From Mariprofundus sp. NF (GTDB lineage: Bacteria; Pseudomonadota; Zetaproteobacteria; Mariprofundales; Mariprofundaceae), in the NCBI RefSeq assembly GCF_013387455.1, contig NZ_VWNC01000003.1, positions 124,001-188,000 of the forward strand: a stretch of DNA of 64,000 nucleotides, written 5' to 3'. Shown here one piece after another: positions 1-8,257 of this stretch; the first letter of the stretch is position 1; every line of letters begins with the position of its first letter. The notes below the pieces were generated by a model. It was not told where the DNA came from and did not search any database. It saw only the letters and a program-made list of their open reading frames with translations. The position numbers and the translations under genes were made by a program.

Positions 1-575
1 TGATGTGCGGTTTCCGTGTTGCTGCCGGTGGTGCACAGGAGCGCTTCGGCATCATGCCTGATCTGACATGCCTGGGTAAAATTATCGGTGGTGGTCTGCC
101 GGTCGGCGCTTATGGTGGCCGCGAAGAGATCATGCGCAAGATCTCTCCTGATGGCCCTGTCTATCAGGCAGGCACACTATCGGGTAACCCACTGGCTATG
201 CGTGCGGGCATTGAGACACTCTCTCGCCTGCGTGCACCGGGTTTCTACGAAGAGCTGGAACGCAAAACCACGCGTCTGGTGGAAGGGCTGCTGGAAGGTT
301 GTAAGGCTGCCGGTGTTCCCGCTGTTGCCAATCAGGTCGGTGCGATGTTCACCGTCTTCTTCACTGAACTTGATGCTGTCACCTGTTGTTCTGATGTAAG
401 TAACCACTGTGATCTGGCTTTCTTCGGCAAATTCTTCAACGCCATGCTCGATGAAGGCATCTATCTCGCCCCATCACAATACGAAGCGGCATTTATGAGT
501 GCAGCACATACAGATGCTGATGTAGAGAACACCATCGCAGCTGCCGGCCGTGCTCTCGCGAAGCTGACCGCATGA
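1..575 (+). CDS. hemL: Glutamate-1-semialdehyde 2,1-aminomutase, C-terminal part (5' truncated by window)
   Basis: PLP enzyme that converts glutamate-1-semialdehyde to 5-aminolevulinate in the C5 route to tetrapyrroles (cytosol). The reading frame is open to the left edge of the window and about 191 C-terminal residues are present. The first codons fit the family segment DEVM.GFRVA, here with Cys where Thr is usual. The stretch [16 protein letters not shown] carries the lysine that binds PLP in this family, and the C-terminal aminotransferase fold follows to the natural end (ALAKLTA, stop TGA). A short ACGCAAAG-type repeat separates it from hisI, so co-transcription with hisI-hisE is possible but not shown. 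Confidence 0.95.
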   Translation, partial: MCGFRVAAGGAQERFGIMPDLTCLGKIIGGGLPVGAYGGREEIMRKISPDGPVYQAGTLSGNPLAMRAGIETLSRLRAPGFYEELERKTTRLVEGLLEGCKAAGVPAVANQVGAMFTVFFTELDAVTCCSDVSNHCDLAFFGKFFNAMLDEGIYLAPSQYEAAFMSAAHTDADVENTIAAAGRALAKLTA

Positions 576-576
576 T

Positions 577-616
577 TTTCTCACCGCAGAGGACGCAAAG
601 GGTCGCAAAGGAAAAA
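577..616. repeat. Half copy of a CACGAAG-type intergenic repeat
   Basis: The stretch reads as tandem 11-12 nt units of the type TCACCGCAGAGGACGCAAAG followed by GGTCGCAAAGG. It resembles the left arms of the longer inverted elements near 13.05, 34.64 and 55.81 kb, but no facing right arm is visible. It fills the hemL-hisI gap. Confidence 0.6.
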
Positions 617-639
617 CTATCTCCAAATGGAATAGGCGC

Positions 640-999
640 ATGATAACCCTGTTGAACCAGATTAAATTTAATGAAGCGGGACTTGTTCCTGCTATCGCAC
701 AGGACGCGACAACCGGTCGTGTGTTGATGATGGCCTGGATGAATGAAGAGGCCGTTGAGCAGACAGTGGCAACCGGTTTTGCCCACTACTACTCCCGCTC
801 TCGCAGCAAGCAGTGGAAAAAAGGTGAATCCTCCGGCCATATTCAGAAGGTGATCGACATGTTTCTCGACTGTGATGGTGATACAATGCTGCTGATCATT
901 GAGCAGACCGGACCTGCCTGCCACACCAACCGCAAATCCTGCTTTTATAAAAAGCGGCAGGATGATGAATGGGTAACCAACGAGGAGCCCCTGAAATGA
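640..999 (+). CDS. hisI: Phosphoribosyl-AMP cyclohydrolase
   Basis: Opens the purine ring of phosphoribosyl-AMP in the third step of histidine biosynthesis. At 119 aa it has the single-domain HisI length. It shows the family segments [29 protein letters not shown] and DCDGDTMLL, and the zinc-site pattern [13 protein letters not shown] near the C-terminus. The stop overlaps the start of hisE by ATGA (996-999), so the two are translationally coupled. HisI and HisE are separate proteins here, not the fused HisIE of enterics. Confidence 0.96.
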   Translation: MITLLNQIKFNEAGLVPAIAQDATTGRVLMMAWMNEEAVEQTVATGFAHYYSRSRSKQWKKGESSGHIQKVIDMFLDCDGDTMLLIIEQTGPACHTNRKSCFYKKRQDDEWVTNEEPLK

Positions 1000-1313
1000 G
1001 TAACGATATTCTGAAAGAGCTGGCCGCTATTCTTGAAGCGCGCAAGTCCGAAGCACCCGATGCATCCTATGTGGCTTCACTCTACGCCAAGCCGGACAAG
1101 ATGCTGGAGAAGATCGGCGAAGAGGCAGTTGAAACCATCATCGCCGCCAAGAACGATGACAGTGAACAGATCATCTATGAAACAGCCGATCTCTGGTTCC
1201 ACTCCATGGTGATGCTGGCCCAGAAAGGCTTAAGCCCTGACGATGTTCTCAATGAACTCGCCCGCCGCTTCGGCGTTTCAGGGCACGAAGAGAAGGCATC
1301 GCGTAATAAGTAG
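996..1313 (+). CDS. hisE: Phosphoribosyl-ATP pyrophosphatase
   Basis: Hydrolyses phosphoribosyl-ATP to phosphoribosyl-AMP, the second step of histidine biosynthesis. About 105 aa, all-alpha MazG-like fold, with the family motif [15 protein letters not shown] followed by [13 protein letters not shown]. An upstream in-frame ATG (969) exists, but the ATG at 996 is preferred because it overlaps the hisI stop, follows a GAGGAG ribosome site (982-987) and gives the usual N-terminus (MSNDILKEL). The rest of the his pathway is not in the window. Confidence 0.95.
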   Translation: MSNDILKELAAILEARKSEAPDASYVASLYAKPDKMLEKIGEEAVETIIAAKNDDSEQIIYETADLWFHSMVMLAQKGLSPDDVLNELARRFGVSGHEEKASRNK

Positions 1314-1327
1314 AAACTGAGGTTCCA

Positions 1328-2197
1328 ATGGCAGACGACAAATACCTTTCAACATCAGCACTAGCTAAAGTGATCGGAATTCCAGCGAAGGAACTGTTTG
1401 CAAAATTCCTCTCTGATAGCTTGATTGAAAAGATCGATGAGCAATGGAACCTTACTCCTCTAGGCATGAAAATTGGCGGTAAATATTTGGAAAGTAAAAA
1501 ATTTGGCCGTTATATTGCCTGGCCAGAATCAATGTCCACAGCTCCAACGATTGAAAAACAAGCTGAGACACGATTGACAGCCAGAGCTCTTGGAACCAAG
1601 TATGATCTATCTGCCAACAAAATTAATTTCATTCTTTCGGAACTGGGCTGGATTCAGAAAAGTATCAAAGGTTGGAAGCTTACTCTACAGGGAGAGAAGC
1701 TTGGCGGAATTCAGGATGAAGACAGAAAATCAGGCATCCCTTTTGTTCGGTGGCCTGAGAACATTATAACCAACCGGGCTCTTCTCGGCTCAATTCAGGA
1801 TGTGAAAGGTGAGGCTGAGCTATCAATTGCCAAACAAGTTGATTTCAGAGAAAAATTTGAAGCAAAACACCGTGCTACAGATGGTCACTTTGTACGTTCA
1901 AAGGCTGAGATGCTCATTGATAACTGGTTGTACATGGCAGAAATCGTCCATGCTTATGAACGCAAACTTCCTGTTGAAGAAAATGTATATTGTGACTTCT
2001 ATATCCCTACTGGAAAGGTATATATCGAATACTGGGGTTATGAAAATGATTCAAAATATCTCAATCGTAAAAAAGAAAAAATTTCAATCTATGAAAAATA
2101 TGGTTTCAATCTTATTGAACTGAACGACAAAGATGTGCAAAACTTGGATGATATTTTACCTCGTCTGCTTCTTAAATATGGCGTTCAAGCCTACTAA
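1328..2197 (+). CDS. Orphan protein: duplicated winged-helix-like modules plus PD-(D/E)XK nuclease-like C-terminus
   Basis: 289 aa; I do not recognise a named family. The first half holds two related units, about residues 6-70 and 83-146, each running from an LT/LS..AL helix-turn-helix-like start to W.LT..G.K.GG and ending in WPE. The C-terminal third (about 190-285) looks like a restriction-fold nuclease: KAEMLIDNWLY, then CDFYIPTGKVYIEYWG, then YLNRKKEKISIYEKYGF and LIEL. That is an Asp, an E-x-W-G and a delayed Lys, as in helicase-IV-associated nucleases (recalled, not searched). No operon partner is evident; it starts 14 nt after hisE but is more A+T rich than its neighbours, suggesting acquisition. 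The ATG follows a GAGG site. Function in DNA processing or defence is inference. Confidence 0.7.
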   Translation: MADDKYLSTSALAKVIGIPAKELFAKFLSDSLIEKIDEQWNLTPLGMKIGGKYLESKKFGRYIAWPESMSTAPTIEKQAETRLTARALGTKYDLSANKINFILSELGWIQKSIKGWKLTLQGEKLGGIQDEDRKSGIPFVRWPENIITNRALLGSIQDVKGEAELSIAKQVDFREKFEAKHRATDGHFVRSKAEMLIDNWLYMAEIVHAYERKLPVEENVYCDFYIPTGKVYIEYWGYENDSKYLNRKKEKISIYEKYGFNLIELNDKDVQNLDDILPRLLLKYGVQAY

Positions 2198-2248
2198 CAG
2201 ATGACAAACAAAGGGATAGAGTTAAAGATATATAGCTAAGGAGAAAAC

Positions 2249-2317
2249 ATGGACAACATCTGTTCTAAAACCATACCTCCGAGACCTTTAGCGCACTGGC
2301 TGCCCAATTGTGCCTGA
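2249..2317 (+). CDS. Possible 22-aa micro-ORF with strong ribosome site
   Basis: ATG at 2249, preceded by AAGGAG at 2238-2243, opens a 22-codon frame (begins MDNICSK, ends LPNCA) that stops at TGA 2315-2317, 31 nt before the antiporter gene. The near-perfect ribosome site is the only support. No homology is recognised; it could be a leader peptide for the downstream gene or chance. Confidence 0.25.
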   Translation: MDNICSKTIPPRPLAHWLPNCA

Positions 2318-2348
2318 TTGTATGCCACTGAACATTTCACGATAGATT

Positions 2349-3950
2349 ATGGAACCAATACTCCTCTCGATTCATTACAGTGACCCGCTCTGGATAGCTG
2401 CCGCTTTCCTCTGCGGACTGGTGATCAGTCGAGTGGGGCTACCTCCAATGGTCGGCTTCCTGGCAGCAGGTTTTTTGCTCAATGCTCTGGGGGTAGAGGG
2501 CGGCGATTTCCTCAATGTCATGGCCGATCTTGGCATCACCCTGCTGCTATTCTCCATTGGTCTCAAGCTTAAGATAAAATCGTTAGTCAGGCCCGAAGTT
2601 TGGGGGGTGGCTACACTGCACATGGGGCTGATTACGATGCTGGTCGCCACCATCATCGTGGTGCTCTCCTATACCAGCCTGCCGCTGATTTCCGGCGTTG
2701 ATATGGGTACAGCCCTGCTCATCGGTTTCGCTGTCTCTTTCTCGAGTACCGTATTCGCAGTAAAAATCCTCGACGAACTGGGGGCAACCAATGCCAGACA
2801 TGGGCAGATCGCAATTGGTCTGTTGGTGGTGCAGGACATCGCGGCAGTCCTGTTTATTGCCGCCTCAATGGGCAAATTACCTACGCCATGGGCTCTGGCG
2901 TTGATTGGACTGATTCCCCTGCGCTTCCTGATTTACAGGATACTCGACAAAGTCGGTCATGGTGAACTCCTGATTCTCTTCGGCATTGCTCTGGCACTGG
3001 TCGGCGCGGATATCTTTGAACTGGTCGGTATCAAGGCAGATGTCGGAGCGCTGGTATTCGGGATGCTGCTTGCCAACCACACCAAGGCCGGCGAGCTGTC
3101 AAAAGCCCTGCTGGGGCTGAAGGAGCTGTTTCTGGTCGGTTTCTTCCTCAGCGTCGGCATGACCAGCCTGCCGGGTTGGAATGAACTGCTTATTGCATTG
3201 CTTTTCATTTTGATCCTGCCATTGAAAACAGCGATCTATTACGGGCTCTTTAACCTGTTTCGGCTTAGATCCAGCACCTCACTTCGTGCCTCATTCAACC
3301 TCGCAAACTACAGTGAGTTCGGCCTGATCGTCGGCGCTATCGCCATCTCATCGGGATGGTTGCCAAAAGAGTGGCTGGCAGTTTTTGCCGTGATGATGTC
3401 GATCTCTTTTATCGTTTCAGCACCATTGGTGAATGTCCGGGACAAGTTATATCAGAGATGGCGTCCACGGCTCAAGCGATCCGAACGCTCCGAGCGCCTT
3501 GCCGGTGAAGAGAATCTGGAACTTGCGGGCATAAAGGTGGTGGTATTCGGCATGGGGCGGATGGGTATTGCCGCCTACAACGCATTAGAGGCGGACTACG
3601 CAGGCAGTCTGGTCGGCGTGGAAATTGATCAGGAGAAGGCTAACAAACACTCTACAGCGGGGAGAAATGTCGTCAGTGGTGATGCGACCAACCCCGATTT
3701 CTGGACACGTGCGCCCCAGTTGCTCGACGAACTGGAGTGGGTATTGCTCACCCTGCCGTCACAAAAAGCCAACATGGATGCAGCATTGCGACTTAAGGAG
3801 ATGGGGTATCATGGGCGTATCGCAGCCACGACAAAATTCCGGGATGAGGAAGATGCTTTGAAGGCTATTGGTGTCGACCACACTTTCAACATCTATACAG
3901 AAGCTGGCTTGGGGTTCGCCAATGAACTACAGACTTTCGTGGGTAAATAG
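2349..3950 (+). CDS. CPA2-family monovalent cation:proton antiporter with TrkA-N (RCK) domain
   Basis: Inner-membrane exchanger of the KefB/KefC/YbaL type, which exports K+ (or another cation) against protons. 533 aa: about 12-13 hydrophobic segments up to residue ~370, with the family stretches GFLAAGFLLN, LLLFSIGLKL, SSTVFAVKIL and LVVQDIAAVLF. A C-terminal Rossmann domain follows (about 393-533) with the nucleotide loop VVFGMGRMG, typical of RCK/TrkA-N gating by NAD(H). It lacks the second TrkA-C domain of some relatives. No ancillary KefF/KefG partner is adjacent. Substrate ion cannot be told from sequence. Confidence 0.88.
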   Translation: MEPILLSIHYSDPLWIAAAFLCGLVISRVGLPPMVGFLAAGFLLNALGVEGGDFLNVMADLGITLLLFSIGLKLKIKSLVRPEVWGVATLHMGLITMLVATIIVVLSYTSLPLISGVDMGTALLIGFAVSFSSTVFAVKILDELGATNARHGQIAIGLLVVQDIAAVLFIAASMGKLPTPWALALIGLIPLRFLIYRILDKVGHGELLILFGIALALVGADIFELVGIKADVGALVFGMLLANHTKAGELSKALLGLKELFLVGFFLSVGMTSLPGWNELLIALLFILILPLKTAIYYGLFNLFRLRSSTSLRASFNLANYSEFGLIVGAIAISSGWLPKEWLAVFAVMMSISFIVSAPLVNVRDKLYQRWRPRLKRSERSERLAGEENLELAGIKVVVFGMGRMGIAAYNALEADYAGSLVGVEIDQEKANKHSTAGRNVVSGDATNPDFWTRAPQLLDELEWVLLTLPSQKANMDAALRLKEMGYHGRIAATTKFRDEEDALKAIGVDHTFNIYTEAGLGFANELQTFVGK

Positions 3951-3997
3951 CCAGAGTCTGTTAGACAATTTCAGCTTGTACATTACACTACACCCTC

Positions 3998-4294
3998 ATG
4001 CTAAAAGCGTTCAGAATTATCAGTTTTATTGAAGGGCTATCTCTGATCGCCCTGTTCTTTATCGCCATGCCTGCCAAACACCTGTTTGATATGGATATGG
4101 TGGCCATAGCCGGGCCTGTTCACGGCGTGCTCTGGCTGGCTTTTTTGCCCATGCTTGAGATGGTCAGCCGTAAAGAAGCATGGTCCAAATCGACATGGAA
4201 CTATGCCCTGATTACCTCCGTGCTGCCTTTCGGCTGTTTTTTCCTTGAAAACAGATTCAGGAATAACTCACTTCAGCCAAACGGCACTGCATAA
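3998..4294 (+). CDS. DUF3817 small membrane protein
   Basis: 98 aa with three hydrophobic helices. It matches the DUF3817 pattern: an N-terminal F R.ISF.EG.SL segment, a central GPVHGVLWL, and a C-terminal P.G.FFLE.R. Function unknown; these proteins are inner-membrane and often stand alone, as here (47 nt after the antiporter). Confidence 0.75.
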   Translation: MLKAFRIISFIEGLSLIALFFIAMPAKHLFDMDMVAIAGPVHGVLWLAFLPMLEMVSRKEAWSKSTWNYALITSVLPFGCFFLENRFRNNSLQPNGTA

Positions 4295-4441
4295 ACGCCC
4301 CTCTCTTTATCAAAGCCTTAATCTGTTTCTTGCGTAAATTAGTCAAAACCAAACCCCGTATGTAGGATTACCATCCCACGTAGTGAATCTGTTGACTCAC
4401 GCATGCTGCGTATGTCGAAACCATCGACAGAGCAGGTATTC

Positions 4442-5095
4442 ATGTCATCGCTACGCGTTCGCTACCAGACCCTCGAATTTGACAATGTCGATATTCATCT
4501 GCGCACCCTGCGTGATAATCAGGAATTCTCTGATGATAAAGGTGAAGCTGAAGCGCTCGGCATCTCATCAGCCACATGGCCGCTGTTTGGTATCGTCTGG
4601 CCATCCGGTGAGGTGCTCGCCCATCTGATGGCTGACTTCGATATTAAGGGAAAACGCATACTTGAGGTTGGTTGCGGCATCGCCCTCTCCAGCCATGTGC
4701 TCAATCAAAGGGATGCCGATATTACTGCCACCGACTACCACCCGGAAGCAGGTGCATTCCTTCAGGAAAACACAGCGCTAAACAATGCCAATGACATCCC
4801 CTATGTACGTACTGGCTGGGCGGATGAAACGACTGACCTGGGTAAGTTTGATCTGATTATCGGCAGTGACATTCTCTATGAGCAGGAACATGCCGAGCTG
4901 CTCTCAGTATTCATAAACCAACATGCCAAAGAGCAGTGTGAAGTGATCATTGTAGATCAGGGACGCGGCCATCACGCCAGCTTCAGTAAAAAAATGGTGA
5001 AGCTCGGTTTTTCACATAGCCAGAGCAGACCTGAAAACACCGACTACCTGGCCAAATCCCTACCCAAAGGACAAGTGCTTCGCTACCGGCGTTAG
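4442..5095 (+). CDS. Class I SAM-dependent methyltransferase, METTL21/Methyltransf_16-like
   Basis: Putative protein-lysine or small-molecule methyltransferase. Motif I (ILEVGCGIAL, about residues 73-82) binds S-adenosylmethionine, preceded by the family's WP.FG..WPSG lead-in. Later come ATDYHPEAGAFLQEN (acidic residue for the ribose) and IIGSDILYE, the D-x-x-Y segment typical of the Methyltransf_16 group. About 217 aa from ATG 4442, which has a GCAGG site 6 nt upstream; ATG 4403 is an alternative that adds 13 residues. No neighbour reveals the substrate. Confidence 0.75.
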   Translation: MSSLRVRYQTLEFDNVDIHLRTLRDNQEFSDDKGEAEALGISSATWPLFGIVWPSGEVLAHLMADFDIKGKRILEVGCGIALSSHVLNQRDADITATDYHPEAGAFLQENTALNNANDIPYVRTGWADETTDLGKFDLIIGSDILYEQEHAELLSVFINQHAKEQCEVIIVDQGRGHHASFSKKMVKLGFSHSQSRPENTDYLAKSLPKGQVLRYRR

Positions 5096-5282
5096 TCGCC
5101 AGACTTCAATTCAACAGTCCCTGCTTAAGCCTCTGAACAGAGCGATATGGCCACCATTTAATGGTAATTCTTCCATCCAAATATCGGGCACTATTACAAC
5201 GGAACAATTGACTTCGGTTGCTTCAGACTCATGCTTCGCCACCATCAAAGCCATTGGCTGAACCCACAGGAAATAACAAGTT

Positions 5283-5852
5283 ATGAGCATAGAAACAGAA
5301 CTGCAGGCACGTAGCGAATCCAAATGTGAATTATGCGGAGCAAGCGACAATCTGGGCGTTTATGAAGTGCCTCCGACTTACGATGGAAGTGCCGATCAGT
5401 GCGTGCTGATCTGTGGAACATGCAGTGGTCAGATCGATAATCCTGATACCGTTGATGCCAACCACTGGCGTTGCCTGAATGACAGCATGTGGAGTCAGGT
5501 GCCTGCGGTGCAGGTTGTAGCATGGCGTATGCTCACCCGCTTGCGTGGTGAAGGCTGGCCGCAGGATCTGCTGGATATGATGTATCTGGAAGATGAGACA
5601 CGTGCCTGGGCAGAAGCCGGTAGCAGTGATGATGAAGAGAAGGTGATTCATCGCGACAGCAACGGTGCAGTGCTTGAAGCGGGTGACACCGTTACCCTGA
5701 TCAAGGATCTGGATGTAAAAGGCTCATCGATCACCGCCAAGCGTGGTACTGCAGTACGCAATATCCGTCTGGTACAGGATAATGCCGAACAGATAGAAGG
5801 TCGTGTTGATGGTCAGTTGATCGTTATTCTCACCAAGTTCGTTAAGAAATAG
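5283..5852 (+). CDS. yjdM: PhnA/YjdM-domain zinc-ribbon protein
   Basis: 189 aa. The N-terminus has a zinc ribbon CELCGASDNLGVYEVPP followed by CGTCSGQI (two CxxC pairs). The C-terminus has the PhnA domain: D.NG..LE.GDTVTLIKDLDVKGSS, K.GT.VRNIRL and a final ILTKFVKK. It was once linked to phosphonate use but no phosphonate genes are nearby; its role is not established. Stand-alone gene, followed by a half-repeat element. Confidence 0.88.
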   Translation: MSIETELQARSESKCELCGASDNLGVYEVPPTYDGSADQCVLICGTCSGQIDNPDTVDANHWRCLNDSMWSQVPAVQVVAWRMLTRLRGEGWPQDLLDMMYLEDETRAWAEAGSSDDEEKVIHRDSNGAVLEAGDTVTLIKDLDVKGSSITAKRGTAVRNIRLVQDNAEQIEGRVDGQLIVILTKFVKK

Positions 5853-5857
5853 CTAAT

Positions 5858-5895
5858 ACTCACCACAAAGAGTACGAAGGACACAGAGAAAAACA
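5858..5895. repeat. Half copy of CACGAAG-type intergenic repeat
   Basis: Directly after the yjdM stop the sequence runs CTCACCACAAAGAGTACGAA then GGACACAGAGAA, the same stepped 11-12 nt unit as the left arms of the larger elements. No right arm is visible in the 135 nt before hinT. Confidence 0.6.
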
Positions 5896-6030
5896 ATACA
5901 AACGGTTAAGAGTCACATACTTAGCTGGATAGCACTAAACAGCGTTATCAGTAGGTATTTACCCCACTCTATTCTTCCTTTGTTGTGAAAAATGATTATG
6001 GTATTGCTGCCAAAGCAAGGAGAGATCAAG

Positions 6031-6366
6031 ATGAGTGACTGCCTGTTTTGTAAAATAGCTACCGGGGATATCCCCTCCAACAAGGTCTACGAGGATGACG
6101 ATTTCTTCGCCTTTCACGACATTCACCCCAAAGCACCAACCCATGTACTGGTCATTCCTAAGTTTCATCTGGCTACTTTGGCTGATGCCACAGAAGAGGA
6201 TGCAGCTTTTCTTGGTCAGATGATGGATCGCGTGCGCCATATTGCCGATGAACTGCTCAAGCTTGATGCCGGATACCGTGTGATTATTAATGTACGCGAA
6301 GGTGGTGGGCAGGTGGTATTCCATATTCACGTGCATATTCTGGGCGGCAAGACTCTGCCGTTTTGA
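6031..6366 (+). CDS. hinT: HIT-family purine nucleoside phosphoramidase (HinT-like)
   Basis: 111 aa histidine-triad hydrolase that cleaves AMP-lysine and other adenosine phosphoramidates in the cytosol. N-terminal CLFCKIATGDIPS and the catalytic triad stretch VVFHIHVHILGG (H-x-H-x-H) are intact. The start is the ATG at 6031 with AAGGAGAG at 6017-6024; an earlier in-frame ATG (5992) lacks both a ribosome site and family similarity. The DUF721 gene follows 13 nt downstream. Confidence 0.93.
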   Translation: MSDCLFCKIATGDIPSNKVYEDDDFFAFHDIHPKAPTHVLVIPKFHLATLADATEEDAAFLGQMMDRVRHIADELLKLDAGYRVIINVREGGGQVVFHIHVHILGGKTLPF

Positions 6367-6379
6367 ACAGAGTGATAGA

Positions 6380-6883
6380 TTGAGCTTTCGCCCCAGACGT
6401 CCCCGTTCCAAACTGACCGCCATCAATGGTGGCCTCTCCGAAATTCTCGGTGAGGAGTCTCTTGGTAAGCTGATGGGTATGGCGCGCCTGCGTCGTGCAT
6501 GGCCCGATATTGTCGGACCGATGATGGCGCTGCGCACTGAGCCGATCCAGATCGAACCACTGCCTGATGATGGTGTCTGCCTATGGGTTGCCGTCGATCA
6601 CCCGATCATGGGGCAGCAGATCCGCTTTCTGCGCGATGAGATTCGCAAGGCCTGTTTCAAGCACGCCAAAGTAACCAACCTGTATAAAATAAACACCCGT
6701 GTGCAACCTGGTGCAGGCATCAAAGCCAAAGCCCCCAAACCGGTTGGCAGAGCCTTGAGCTTCACTGAAAAACGCAGGGTTGCACGAGACGTCGCTGGCA
6801 TTAAGGATCGCACCTTGCGCAAAGCAGCCTTTCAGGCTCATATTGCGCAAGTTGCATTTGCAAATGACGAGGAGAATAGATGA
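6380..6883 (+). CDS. DUF721 (DciA-like) protein
   Basis: About 167 aa. The core carries the DUF721 pattern: ILGEESLGKLMGMARLRRAW.DIVGP, L.V.VDHP..GQQIRFLRDEI. DciA proteins load the replicative helicase in bacteria without DnaC; this role is inferred from family only. No ATG lies between the hinT stop and the conserved region, so TTG at 6380 (LSFRPRRPR) is the likely start; an upstream ATG at 6290 would bury it inside hinT. The stop overlaps the next ATG as ATGA (6880-6883). Confidence 0.72.
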   Translation: MSFRPRRPRSKLTAINGGLSEILGEESLGKLMGMARLRRAWPDIVGPMMALRTEPIQIEPLPDDGVCLWVAVDHPIMGQQIRFLRDEIRKACFKHAKVTNLYKINTRVQPGAGIKAKAPKPVGRALSFTEKRRVARDVAGIKDRTLRKAAFQAHIAQVAFANDEENR

Positions 6884-7776
6884 AAAAACTGATGACAATT
6901 ATGATGATCGCCATCTTTGGTATCATGATTTCAGGCGTGGATTATGCTGATGCCAAACGCTTCGGCATGGGTTCAAGCTTCGGCAAACAGCGCATGAGCC
7001 AACCAAAATCAAACAGTTTCTCACAGCAGAAGGCAGCACCGCAGAAGCAGCCTGCTGCAGCGGGCCAGCGTGGTTCAGCCCGTACCGGCATGATGGGCAT
7101 GCTCGGTGGCTTAGCCCTTGGCGGCCTGCTTGGTGCAATGTTCTTCGGCGGCGCATTTGAAGGCATTAACCTGTTCGATATCCTACTCATCGGTGGCGGC
7201 ATCTTTCTGATCATGTATTTCCTGCGCAGACGAGCAGTGCCACAACAGCAATCATTTGCCGGACAAGGGTATAGCCATGAGCCTTCGGCAAACAGCTTCC
7301 CGGGTAGCCATGCAGAACCTGATGCTGTGCAGGAGGAGTTTGATTTCCAGGATCAGAACCGTGAACCGGTTGGCAGCGCTCTGCGTCCTGAGATCGATGA
7401 CAAACATTTCATCCCGGCAGCCAAAGATATTTACGTGCGCATGCAGAAGGCGTGGGATTCGGGTGATATCGAAGATATCCGCCAGTTCTGCACCCCTGAA
7501 ATTGCCGAGCGCATAGCCCGTGATATGTCTCCCAACAGTTCCAACCATACTGAGGTTGCTACGCTCAATGCTGAGATAGCCGATAGCTGGATTGAATCAG
7601 ATCTGGAGTGGGTCGCGGTAAATTACACTGCCATGCTGCGTGAGCAGCAAACTGATCACACCGGCGCAACGGTTGAAGACCAGAGTACTGAAGTGAATGA
7701 GGTATGGATTTTCCAGCATGCCCCGAATTCAGATGATCCGACATGGTATCTGGCAGGTATTCAGCAAACCGGATAA
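6880..7776 (+). CDS. Tim44-like domain membrane protein
   Basis: 298 aa. Signal-like N-terminus (about 1-25, ending ADA), a Gln/Ser/Ala-rich linker, then hydrophobic segments rich in Gly/Met (MMGMLGGLALGGLLGAMFFG and LFDILLIGGGIFLIMYFL, about 72-115). A soluble Tim44-like domain closes the protein (about 165-298) with the AKDIYVRMQKAWDSGD..., ...FCTPEIAERI pattern. Bacterial Tim44 relatives bind membranes; function is poorly known. Ribosome site GAGGAG (6869-6874). It ends the hinT-DUF721-Tim44 run, 24 nt before a terminator. Confidence 0.82.
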   Translation: MKKLMTIMMIAIFGIMISGVDYADAKRFGMGSSFGKQRMSQPKSNSFSQQKAAPQKQPAAAGQRGSARTGMMGMLGGLALGGLLGAMFFGGAFEGINLFDILLIGGGIFLIMYFLRRRAVPQQQSFAGQGYSHEPSANSFPGSHAEPDAVQEEFDFQDQNREPVGSALRPEIDDKHFIPAAKDIYVRMQKAWDSGDIEDIRQFCTPEIAERIARDMSPNSSNHTEVATLNAEIADSWIESDLEWVAVNYTAMLREQQTDHTGATVEDQSTEVNEVWIFQHAPNSDDPTWYLAGIQQTG

Positions 7777-7800
7777 TATTTTACAGCGCATAAAAAACAA

Positions 7801-7836
7801 AAAGGCTGGCGGGGAAACCCGGCCAGCCTTTTTTTA
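7801..7836. terminator. Bidirectional Rho-independent terminator
   Basis: The stem AAAGGCTGGC / GCCAGCCTTT closes a short G/C and A rich loop and is followed by seven T on the + strand. The A-rich stretch on its left (AAAAAACAAAAAG) supplies the U-tract for the minus strand. It sits between the convergent Tim44-like gene and the 58-aa minus-strand gene. Confidence 0.88.
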
Positions 7837-7862
7837 TTCTTACAGCTTACCTAACAGAGATC

Positions 7863-8039
7863 TTATTTAGACAACCAGTTTGCGACTTCGTCCGCTTCAG
7901 AGAGCGGCGCTTCAGCTTCAGACTTATCCTCTTCGTTCTCATCAAGTAACCCCAGCTTACGCAGGCGTTTCTCTTCATTCTTCTTCTGTTTGGCGATCTC
8001 TTTTTGTCGCTTCTCAAACTTGAAATTTGTCCTGGCCAA
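7863..8039 (-). CDS. Small conserved basic/acidic protein (58 aa), TTG start
   Basis: From TTG at 8039 the protein reads MARTNFKFEKRQKEIAK then a Lys/Glu/Arg-rich helix and an acidic C-terminus ending NWLSK. The N-terminal ARTNFKFEKRQ form is common to short uncharacterised proteobacterial proteins (recalled). The TTG is chosen because GGAGGT lies six nt upstream; the ATG codons further up would place this ribosome site inside the gene. It is the last gene before the shared terminator, about 220 nt after pabB. Confidence 0.65.
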   Translation of the reverse strand: MARTNFKFEKRQKEIAKQKKNEEKRLRKLGLLDENEEDKSEAEAPLSEADEVANWLSK

Positions 8040-8257
8040 TGGGGCACCTCCAATCATGTCATGTCCGATCCACGCAATCTGAATCGCTGCTGGTGCCTTA
8101 GAAACGGACAAGAGCGCAACTCTGCCTATATTTACGACTTCCGTCGCGCTAATAATATCTTGCCACTGGTTTTAAGGGTCTTTCCTGTACTATTTCACCT
8201 TCTCTTAACTGGATCAGAGGTGCTGAATAGGTTTATGACGACGCATATAGAGTACAG

